The notes under the pieces are model-generated. The model made no database searches, had not been told where the DNA came from, and was given only the letters and a program-made list of their open reading frames with translations. A stretch of DNA of 47,560 nt, from positions 1 to 47,560 of the forward strand of contig NZ_QKXH01000016.1 of the NCBI RefSeq assembly GCF_003254745.1. Reading direction: 5' to 3'. This stretch comes from Flavobacterium aquariorum (GTDB lineage: Bacteria; Bacteroidota; Bacteroidia; Flavobacteriales; Flavobacteriaceae). The translations under genes and the position numbers were made by a program. Position 1 is the stretch's first letter; each line of letters begins with the position of its first letter. Below are positions 36,532 through 44,876 of the stretch, in pieces.

Positions 36532-38397
36532 ATGAAAAAAAATACTATACTATTATTTTTTATGCTCATTAGTTTTTCGCTTTTGGCACAAAATAAATTT
36601 ACAAAAGTAGCCGATGATTTATTTGAAAGATATGAATATGTTAAAGCTTCTCAGGAGTATCTTTTATTGGTCGAAAAAGGGAAGGCCGACACTTATGTCT
36701 ATAAACAATTGGGAGAGTGTTATTATAATATGTTCAATACAGTTGAATCGGCAAAATGGTACGAATTGGCAGTAAAAACGGAACAAGACGCCGAAACGTA
36801 TTTTAATTATGCCCAAATACTAAAGTCAAATACCAAATATGAAGAAGCGAATGCTCAAATGAAGGTTTTTGCCGCAAAATTACCAGCGGATCAACGAGCG
36901 ATTGAATTCAATAAAAATCCAGATTATTTGCCAAGTTTAATTGCCAAGAATAAACTTTTTGATGTTAAAATATTGGACATCAATTCGGATAAATCTGATT
37001 TTGGAGCAGTACTTTATAATGATGTTTTATATTTTTCAAGTGCCCGAAACGTTGGCGGAAAAAAGTACGGTTGGAATGAGGAGCCTTTTTTAGATATTTA
37101 TCAATCGAATCTGAAAGCTGATGGGAGTTTTTCTGAACCTACGCCCGTTTCTGAACTTAACAGTAGATTCCATGAAGGACCAGTAAGCATAACCGCAGAT
37201 GGGAATACAATTTATTTTTCCAGTGAAAGTTTCAATTCCAATTCATTTGAAAAAAACAATGCTAAACGGTTAAAATTTGGTCAAGTTCATTTGTTTAAAG
37301 CCAAAAAAGAGAATGGGAAATGGACGGAAATAACGGCTTTGCCTTTCAATGGTAAACAGTATTCAACAAGCAATCCATCAATTGACAAAGAGGGTAAAAT
37401 ATTATACTTTTCATCCAACATGCCTGGTTCTATAGGTGGAATTGATATTTGGAAAGTGCTGGTAAATAGTGATGGAACTTATGGAACTCCCGAAAATATG
37501 GGTGATAAAATTAATACAGCCGGGGACGAAAGTTTTCCTTTTGTAACAGACGAAAATGTACTGTATTTCGCATCGAATGGATTGACCGGTTTTGGCGGTT
37601 TGGATGTGTTTTTTGTGGATTTGAATAAAAATGACACCCCAATTAATGCAGGAAAGCCCGTGAATACAGAGAAAGATGATTTTGCATTAACCTATAATAC
37701 TGTTAAGCAATTAGGGTATGTTTCTAGTAATAGATCTGGCGAAGATCATCTTTATTCTTCTATACCAGTTTGTAAAGGTCAGATAAAGGTAATTGTAAAA
37801 AGTTTGAAAGACGATACAATTCTGACCAATTCGAAAGTGCTTATTTTGGATGAAAACAGCAACGTAATAGGTTCTCAAGTATCAAATGAAAAGGGTGAGG
37901 TAGTTTATGATGTCGATTGTGAAAAAATATACATTATAGAAGCCTATAAGGATGGATATGTTACTGCAAAAATGCCTTTGGCCAAATTTGTTGGGGGCGT
38001 GATTGCGGTTGATGTTACGATTAAGCCAGTTGATGTGATTGTTACAGAAACGGAAATTATTTTGAATCCAATTTATTTTGATTTCAATAAAAGTAATGTA
38101 ACCAAACAAGGTGCAGAGGAACTTGATAAATTGGTTTATGTTATGTCACAAAATGACAAATTGAAAATTTATGTAAAGTCGCACTCGGATTCCAAGGGTG
38201 ACGATAAATACAATTTAAATCTTTCGGACAAGCGAGCCAAATCGACTGTTCAATATGTGATTTCCAAAGGTATTGATGCCAATCGTGTTTCGGGTAAAGG
38301 ATACGGTGAAACAGAGCTCAAAATAGACTGTAAAAACAAATGTACTGATGAGCAAAATGCAATAAATAGAAGATCTGAGTTTTTGCTGGTGAAATAA
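36532..38397 (+). CDS. OmpA-family protein with TPR-like and PD40 repeats
   Basis: 621 residues. A signal peptide (TILLFFMLISFSLLAQ) is followed by a TPR-like helical region (about 22-130) and a beta-propeller made of PD40/WD40-like repeats (about 150-395, with YFSSNMPGSIGGIDIW and YFASNGLTGFGGLDVF). A carboxypeptidase-regulatory-like beta domain covers about 415-490. A C-terminal OmpA peptidoglycan-binding domain (about 511-621) has IYFDFNKSNV and RAKSTVQYVISKGI. It is the third gene of the type B cassette and probably anchors the PorP-like partner to peptidoglycan, similar to PorE-type proteins. Confidence 0.93.
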   Translation: MKKNTILLFFMLISFSLLAQNKFTKVADDLFERYEYVKASQEYLLLVEKGKADTYVYKQLGECYYNMFNTVESAKWYELAVKTEQDAETYFNYAQILKSNTKYEEANAQMKVFAAKLPADQRAIEFNKNPDYLPSLIAKNKLFDVKILDINSDKSDFGAVLYNDVLYFSSARNVGGKKYGWNEEPFLDIYQSNLKADGSFSEPTPVSELNSRFHEGPVSITADGNTIYFSSESFNSNSFEKNNAKRLKFGQVHLFKAKKENGKWTEITALPFNGKQYSTSNPSIDKEGKILYFSSNMPGSIGGIDIWKVLVNSDGTYGTPENMGDKINTAGDESFPFVTDENVLYFASNGLTGFGGLDVFFVDLNKNDTPINAGKPVNTEKDDFALTYNTVKQLGYVSSNRSGEDHLYSSIPVCKGQIKVIVKSLKDDTILTNSKVLILDENSNVIGSQVSNEKGEVVYDVDCEKIYIIEAYKDGYVTAKMPLAKFVGGVIAVDVTIKPVDVIVTETEIILNPIYFDFNKSNVTKQGAEELDKLVYVMSQNDKLKIYVKSHSDSKGDDKYNLNLSDKRAKSTVQYVISKGIDANRVSGKGYGETELKIDCKNKCTDEQNAINRRSEFLLVK

Positions 38398-38704
38398 TGA
38401 GAATGAATTCAAATTTGTTGCTTATAAAAATCACAAAACACTCACAATTAGTGAGTTTGTGTAAACTTTTCAACACTATCACGTTTTCGTAATTGAATTA
38501 AGAATAGCGTAAGTTTAACAAATGAAAATTTACATAAATTTAACATTCGATAATAGAATATCTGTAATTTGTAAAGCTTAAAAAAGAGTAATTCGTGAAA
38601 TTTTAACTCAAAAAAAACATATATTTTAAATTATTGAAAAATTGTTCAATTCTAAAAAAATTGAAAACCAATCCGCCAAACCAAATTATTTATAACCTAC
38701 ACTT
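38398..38704. other. Intergenic region between the type B cassette and the second giant protein
   Basis: 307 bp, AT-rich, with no gene. An imperfect hairpin at 38432-38462 (ACTCAC paired with GTGAGT around AATTA, extended by CACAAA/TTTGTG with a bulge) may be a weak terminator. No exact TAnnTTTG was found; a near match (TAATTTG) lies at about 38565. Confidence 0.5.
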
Positions 38705-41700
38705 ATGCGAAATTATACTTTGCAATCCCTTTTTGCCCCAAAAAAGAGATTACTGTTTACCGTTTTATTTTTTATAATATCAGTCTTTTCAAATGCTCAG
38801 AATCTTATTTCGAATGGAGGGTTTGAGGGTACTGGAGGCTATAGCAGTAATTATTCACTTATTACACCAAGTGGAAATAGCACGCCTGGTCAGTATGCAA
38901 TAACTACCAATCCAAAACCTGTAAATACAGCCAACTTTGTTACAAGTACAGACCACTCTGGAACAGGTAATATGATGATAGTTGATGGTCAGAATAATGA
39001 TATTTTTTATAAATATACTAATTTGCCTATTCAAAGAGGATTGAATTACACTTTTACGTATTGGATACGAAATGTGAATAATGTGACAAATGGTGCAAAT
39101 CCAGCGCCAAAAATTGATTTAACATTATCCAATCAATGTCCTTGTAACAAAGTACTTATTGCGGGAAACTCTGATGTTGGATTGATGCCGGCAGGATGGA
39201 ATAAAGTATCGTACACCATAAATGTGCCTGGGACTGGAACCGCTTTTATTCATTTTGAATTGTCAACAAATGCAGCCGGTGGCGGTGGAAATGATTTTGC
39301 AATAGATGATATTTCTTTATATGCACCACCAGCACCTTTGACGATATCGACTTCGTTGACGAATCCTTCTTGTCCAACTGGCAATGATGGGGTAATTGTT
39401 GCTTATCCCAATGGAGGTGTTGGTCCATTCACTTTCACATTGTCAGGAATGGCCACTGCTACAAATTCCACGGGAATATTTCAAAATTTAGCGGGAGGGA
39501 CCTATTCTGTATCTGTAACCGATTCAAACTCTCCTCCTAGTTCAGTTTCGGCTCCGGCTATATTGATAGCTCCAGCTGATATAACTTTAAATGCTTCACC
39601 AACGGGATGTTTGTTGTCTGGTGCATCAGTTACTTTGACCGCTGCTAATGGAGGTGCAACTTATGGTTGGTCAGCTTCTCCGGGTGGTCCAATTTCGGGT
39701 ACTGGTAACAGCATTGTTGTAAATCCAACGGCTACTACAACTTATACGGTAACGTCTACCACTATCCCTCCTTCTGTTGGTAATTTGATAGGAAATTCTG
39801 GTTTTGAAAACGGAACTTCTGGTTTTTACTCTGATTATGGATATTCTGTGACGAATACAAGTGGTACTCAGTTTGCGTATGGTATAGTTTCAAATCCTTC
39901 GACTTGGTATAATAAGTTTACAACCTGCGGAGACAAAACTACCGGTACAGGAAAAATGCTTGTTGCAGATGGAGCGACAATTGCGAATAGTGTCATTTGG
40001 TCACAAACCGTTCCTGTTGAAACATCAAAAAGTTATAATTTTTCATTTTGGGTTCAAAATATAGGAGATGGTAGTGTTGCTACTTTTCAAATCCTTGTTA
40101 ATGGTGCAGCAATTACAACAACTCCCGTATCGGCAACGAATGTTGTTACTGCAGGAACACCGGCAACAACAATCTGTAATTGGACAAATATAACTGGGAC
40201 TTGGAACTCCAGTGCAGCAACTTTAGCTACTATAAAAATTATTGACACCAATATCTCAGGTGGCGGAAATGATTTTGCTATAGACAATATTTCTTTTAGT
40301 ACAGTGAGTTCAAAATCTTGCGCATTGTCAACATCGACTGTTGTGACAATTGGTGGAACAGCGCCGGTTGTAGGGTTCTCGTATTCAACACCAGTTTGTA
40401 AAAATGGATCCAATCCAACGCCAACGGGTGTTTCTGGATTTGTTGCGGGAGGGACTTATAGTTCAACTGCAGGTTTAAGTATAAATGCAACTACGGGTGT
40501 AATCGATTTGGCAACTTCAACAACTGGTACCTATACTGTGACTTATTCGTTAGCTGCAAATGCGGCCACTTGTCAATTGGCTGGGTCATCTACTTTTAAT
40601 ATTACCATAAACCCCGTTCCAAATATCTTGACGACTCCAGGCGGTAATTTATGTGGTTCAGGAATAGTTAGTATGTCGGCAACTGCTACTGCTGGGTCAA
40701 CAATAAATTGGTATACGGCGACTACAGGTGCAGCATTCACAACTGGAAATACAGTAAACACGCCTTCAAGTATTAGTATGTCTACGAATTATTATGTAGA
40801 TGCTACTTTAAATGGGTGTACATCGGCTCCACGAAGTATGATTACCGCAACAATAAATCCAATTCCAATCATTCTGACTACTCCGGGAGGGTCAAGTTGC
40901 GGTGGGGGTATTGTCAATATGTCAGCGACAGCGACAGCTGGATCGACGATCAATTGGTACACAGCTACAACAGGAGCTTCTTTTGGTACTGGTAATTCAA
41001 TAAATACTCCTACAAGTATTAGTGCAACGACTACTTATTATGTAGATACTACTCTAAATAGTTGTACAACCACTTCAAGAGTTCCAATTGTAGCAACTGT
41101 AAATCCTCCTTTGACTTTTGCTTGTGGCACGCAAACCAACAGTAGCGTGACATTTAATTGGAGTTCAGTTTCTGGAGCAACAAGTTATGATTATACGTAT
41201 ACAAAATCTTCAGGAGGTTCTGCTATTACGGGAAATATAGTAGGAACAACCTTGAATGTTTCGGGTTTATTGCCTAGTGAAAGTGTGACTATTAGTGTGA
41301 GGCCAATTGGAAGTCCATGCTCCATCTTTGTTGGGCCATTTACTTGTGCAGCTTCTGCTTGTAATACCCCATTAACAAACCCCATTGCAAACATTCCCGT
41401 TTGTGCAACTGGTATTATATCAGTTTCAAATTTCACAAGCCCACTTGGTGCTACAGCTACTTTTACATGGGCAAATGATAATGTGGTTATTGGTTTAGGT
41501 TCAAATGGTTCTGGAAATATTCCTTCGTTTCCTTCAGCAAATGTAACCACTACTCAAATCGCCAAAATTACTGTAAATGCATATGACCCTGTCACTTCTT
41601 GTACAGGTCCAGATATGGTTTTTTATATTACTGTAAATCCTTTACCAACGGTTACTGTAAATAGTCCAGCTGGGTGTGCAGGGAATAGTGCAACGGTTAA

Positions 41701-44700
41701 GGCTACTCCTGGAATTACAGGAACTTATGATTATGCTTGGACAGTGCCTGCTCTTGCAACTCCACCGGGGAATGTACCTAGTTTTTCCACCGCGGTTGCG
41801 GGGAATTACAGTGTTGTAATAACAAATAATGCGACAACTTGTTTTAGTGCTAGTGCTTCTGGAGCAGTAACCATCAATCCGTTACCTACGGTTACAGTAA
41901 ACACACTTCCTGTATGTTTTGGAAACAATGCTACCGTTACTGCGGTTCCTGGCATTGCTGGAGTTTATACATATACATGGGCAATACCAACTGGGGCAAC
42001 TTCGCCAGGAAATGTGTCAAGTTTTTCTACCACAGTTTCAGGAACATATAGTGTAATTATAGCTGATGCTAATTGTTCGAGTGCAAGCGCTAGTAATACG
42101 GTAGTTATTAATCCTTTGCCAGTTGTTTCCGTAAATAGTCCTACAGTTTGCGCGGGATCATCTGCCACTGTTACCGCTAACCCTATAATTGCTGGGACTT
42201 ATAACTATACTTGGACAGTACCGGCTACCGTAACTGATCCAGGAAACGTAGCCAGTTTTTCTACCACAGTTGCAGGAAATTATAATGTAGTCATTACAGA
42301 TCCAGCAACAACCTGTTCCAGTGCAAGTGCATCAGGATTAGTGACTATCACTCCTTTGCCAACACTCGTATCAACTTCGGCAGCAGCAACTACTGTTCAG
42401 GCCCTTTGTATCAATACCGCAATCACACCAATAGCTTATGCTGTGGGAGGTAGCGCAACAAATGCAATGGTTTCAGGATTGCCTGCTGGAATAAATGGAG
42501 TTTTTGCATCTGGGGTATTCACTATCAGCGGGATTCCAACAGTTGCGGGAACTTTCAATTATTTAGTAACAACTATAGGTGGTTGCTTACCTGCAGCAAG
42601 CTTGGGAGGAACAATAACAGTCAGTCCATTATCGACACTTGTTTTGACGTCGGCTGCTTCAACGACCAATCAAGGTTTTTGTTTGAATTCGGTATTGAAT
42701 ACAATAACATATTCAGTAGGAGGCAGTGCAACAGGTGGTGTAGTAAAAGGTTTGCCTGCGGGAGTAACAGGTAGTTTTTCAGGAGGATTAGTTACTATAA
42801 GTGGCACTCCAACGGTATCTGGTTTGTTTAATTATACTGTAACTACGACTGGAGGTTGTTCGCCTACAGTGATTTTAGGTGGTTCAATTACAATTAATCC
42901 TTTGTCAACGATGGTATTGTCGTCGGCTTCAACAACTACAAGTCAAACAATTTGTTTAAACGATTCGATTACACCAATAACCTATACAGTTGGAGGTAGT
43001 GCTACTGGCGCAAATGCGACAGGATTACCTGCGGGAGTGCTAGGGAATTTTGTTTCAGGTGTTTTTACGATTAGTGGGACACCTACAGCTGCAGGAACTT
43101 TTAATTACTCTGTAACTACAATAGGAGGATGCGCTCCAGCGATTAGCTTGAACGGAACAATAACTGTAAATCCATTGCCGATGGCTGATTTTACAGGATT
43201 GACAGCCATTTGTTCTGGAGAAACGACAGCTGTCGTTTTGTCAAGTACAATTCCAGGATCCACCTTTTCTTGGAATGCTGTACAAAACAATGTAACTGGT
43301 GCTTCTTCGGGTAATGGAAATGCAATAAATCAATCACTTACGACAACTGGTAATAATTTGGGGCAAGTAGTATATAATGTGACTCCGGTAGTAGGAAGTT
43401 GCATTGGATTGTCAAAAATGATAACAATAGATGTAAGTCCTGTTCCTAATGTTATAGAAAACACAGCAAAGAAAACGTTATGCTCTGGAGAAGCAACGAT
43501 TATTGATTTATCCAGTGTTATAGTGGGGACTGCATTTTCGTGGACAGTAAATACTAATGGAGTTACTGGTGCTGTTGCCGGAACTGGAAGTAAAATATCC
43601 CAATTGCTCTCCAATGCAGGTTTTGTACCAGGAACGGTAGATTATGTTATAACGCCTTCAATAAATGGATGTGCGGGTGCTTCTGTTACGGTCACAATTA
43701 CTGTTAATCCTTTGCCTGAAGTTTTAGGGACACCTCCAGGAATAATTTGTAGTGGGTATAGCACTAATATTACTTTATCTCCAACTATTGCTGGAACAAC
43801 TTTTGATTGGACTGTTGCTGAGGTTGGGGTCGCAGGTGCAACTGCAGGTGCAGGAAATGCAATAAGTCAAATTTTAGAGACTACTGGAACATCTCAAGGA
43901 AATGCAATATATACAATAACTCCGAGCCTTAATGGGTGTCTTGGCGCTCCTTTAGACATTACGGTAAATGTAAATCCTTCTCCAATACCAACACTTGAGG
44001 ATGGTGTTATTTGCGTAGAAAAAGCAACTGGGATTGCCTTTAAAACATATACATTGGATTCGGGATTAAGTGCATCTAAGTATAATTTTCAGTGGTATTT
44101 TAATTCACAACCTATAAGCGGAGCCTCTTCTAGTGCTTTTGAAACTGCTCAATCTGGAGATTATAAAGTGCAAGCGACTAATAATGTCACTGGCTGTGAT
44201 GCGACATCTGAAACAGCAAAAGTGATTGCTTCTTTTCCAGGATTGGCTATTACAACTAATCAAACATTGGCTTTTTCTGATAACGCAACTGTTGAGGTTA
44301 TTGTTACAGGAGGTGATGCTGTTTTCGAGTATCAATTAGACGGAGGTTCTTTTCAATCTTCTAATGTGTTTGATGAATTGAAACCAGGTCCACATACGAT
44401 AACAGTTGGAGACGAAAATGGATGTACGGGTTTAACTCAAAACTTTTTTGTAATAGGTTATCCTAAATTTTTCTCTCCAAATGGAGATGGCCATAATGAT
44501 AATTGGAATGTCGTGGGTCTCGAAGGACAACCCGCATCGATTATTTATATTTTTGATCGTTATGGTAAATTATTAAAGCAAATTAATCCAACAACTGATG
44601 GCTGGGATGGTTTTTACATAGGGGAGCAAATGCCAGCAACCGATTATTGGTTTACTATACAATTTACGGAGCAATCTGAAATTAAATTATTTAAATCCCA

Positions 44701-44719
44701 TTTTTCTTTGATTCGGTAA
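38705..44719 (+). CDS. Second giant repeat-rich surface protein with T9SS type B sorting domain
   Basis: 2004 residues with a signal peptide (KKRLLFTVLFFIISVFSNAQ). Two jelly-roll domains beginning NLISNGGFE and NLIGNSGFE, each ending GGGNDFAIDDIS or GGGNDFAIDNIS, look like carbohydrate-binding modules (about 35-205 and 359-540), with an SprB-like repeat between. Ig-like repeats (TAGSTINWYTATTGA, twice) follow. Then come three PKD-like units (about 980-1217), three 91-residue units (1220-1492), three further PKD-like units (about 1493-1760), and a C-terminal CHU_C type B domain (FFSPNGDGHNDNWN, FDRYGKLLK). It has no PorP partner of its own downstream and may use the one encoded upstream. Confidence 0.92.
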   Translation: MRNYTLQSLFAPKKRLLFTVLFFIISVFSNAQNLISNGGFEGTGGYSSNYSLITPSGNSTPGQYAITTNPKPVNTANFVTSTDHSGTGNMMIVDGQNNDIFYKYTNLPIQRGLNYTFTYWIRNVNNVTNGANPAPKIDLTLSNQCPCNKVLIAGNSDVGLMPAGWNKVSYTINVPGTGTAFIHFELSTNAAGGGGNDFAIDDISLYAPPAPLTISTSLTNPSCPTGNDGVIVAYPNGGVGPFTFTLSGMATATNSTGIFQNLAGGTYSVSVTDSNSPPSSVSAPAILIAPADITLNASPTGCLLSGASVTLTAANGGATYGWSASPGGPISGTGNSIVVNPTATTTYTVTSTTIPPSVGNLIGNSGFENGTSGFYSDYGYSVTNTSGTQFAYGIVSNPSTWYNKFTTCGDKTTGTGKMLVADGATIANSVIWSQTVPVETSKSYNFSFWVQNIGDGSVATFQILVNGAAITTTPVSATNVVTAGTPATTICNWTNITGTWNSSAATLATIKIIDTNISGGGNDFAIDNISFSTVSSKSCALSTSTVVTIGGTAPVVGFSYSTPVCKNGSNPTPTGVSGFVAGGTYSSTAGLSINATTGVIDLATSTTGTYTVTYSLAANAATCQLAGSSTFNITINPVPNILTTPGGNLCGSGIVSMSATATAGSTINWYTATTGAAFTTGNTVNTPSSISMSTNYYVDATLNGCTSAPRSMITATINPIPIILTTPGGSSCGGGIVNMSATATAGSTINWYTATTGASFGTGNSINTPTSISATTTYYVDTTLNSCTTTSRVPIVATVNPPLTFACGTQTNSSVTFNWSSVSGATSYDYTYTKSSGGSAITGNIVGTTLNVSGLLPSESVTISVRPIGSPCSIFVGPFTCAASACNTPLTNPIANIPVCATGIISVSNFTSPLGATATFTWANDNVVIGLGSNGSGNIPSFPSANVTTTQIAKITVNAYDPVTSCTGPDMVFYITVNPLPTVTVNSPAGCAGNSATVKATPGITGTYDYAWTVPALATPPGNVPSFSTAVAGNYSVVITNNATTCFSASASGAVTINPLPTVTVNTLPVCFGNNATVTAVPGIAGVYTYTWAIPTGATSPGNVSSFSTTVSGTYSVIIADANCSSASASNTVVINPLPVVSVNSPTVCAGSSATVTANPIIAGTYNYTWTVPATVTDPGNVASFSTTVAGNYNVVITDPATTCSSASASGLVTITPLPTLVSTSAAATTVQALCINTAITPIAYAVGGSATNAMVSGLPAGINGVFASGVFTISGIPTVAGTFNYLVTTIGGCLPAASLGGTITVSPLSTLVLTSAASTTNQGFCLNSVLNTITYSVGGSATGGVVKGLPAGVTGSFSGGLVTISGTPTVSGLFNYTVTTTGGCSPTVILGGSITINPLSTMVLSSASTTTSQTICLNDSITPITYTVGGSATGANATGLPAGVLGNFVSGVFTISGTPTAAGTFNYSVTTIGGCAPAISLNGTITVNPLPMADFTGLTAICSGETTAVVLSSTIPGSTFSWNAVQNNVTGASSGNGNAINQSLTTTGNNLGQVVYNVTPVVGSCIGLSKMITIDVSPVPNVIENTAKKTLCSGEATIIDLSSVIVGTAFSWTVNTNGVTGAVAGTGSKISQLLSNAGFVPGTVDYVITPSINGCAGASVTVTITVNPLPEVLGTPPGIICSGYSTNITLSPTIAGTTFDWTVAEVGVAGATAGAGNAISQILETTGTSQGNAIYTITPSLNGCLGAPLDITVNVNPSPIPTLEDGVICVEKATGIAFKTYTLDSGLSASKYNFQWYFNSQPISGASSSAFETAQSGDYKVQATNNVTGCDATSETAKVIASFPGLAITTNQTLAFSDNATVEVIVTGGDAVFEYQLDGGSFQSSNVFDELKPGPHTITVGDENGCTGLTQNFFVIGYPKFFSPNGDGHNDNWNVVGLEGQPASIIYIFDRYGKLLKQINPTTDGWDGFYIGEQMPATDYWFTIQFTEQSEIKLFKSHFSLIR
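41642..42355 (+). repeat. Three PKD-like tandem coding repeats (234-240 bp)
   Basis: Units start at 41642, 41882 and 42116. Each begins LPTVTVN or a variant and contains SFSTTVAGNYSVVI-like sequence. DNA similarity between units is visible but lower than in the following 273-bp set. Confidence 0.8.
42362..43180 (+). repeat. Three 273-bp tandem coding repeats
   Basis: Units start at 42362, 42635 and 42908, exactly 273 bp (91 residues) apart, and end at 43180. The shared core is VGGSAT...GLPAG......G.FTISGTPT..GTFNY.VTT.GGC. Confidence 0.88.
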
Positions 44720-44876
44720 TCATAATTTGACTGAGTCATTCCACAACTCTATACGAGCAAGTTTTAATAATTACAAATACTAAAGAGAGTAAAGTCTTTA
44801 ATTAAATCAATTTAATGATTTTTTTAGAGACTTATGTCCCTCTTTGAGCCTTTAATCTAAACAAATTTCAATCTAT

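Noticed and set aside
44755..44876. AAGTCT...AGACTT inverted repeat upstream of the amylase gene
   Set aside because: The arms are only 6 bp with a loop of about 30 AT-rich bases, which is expected by chance here.
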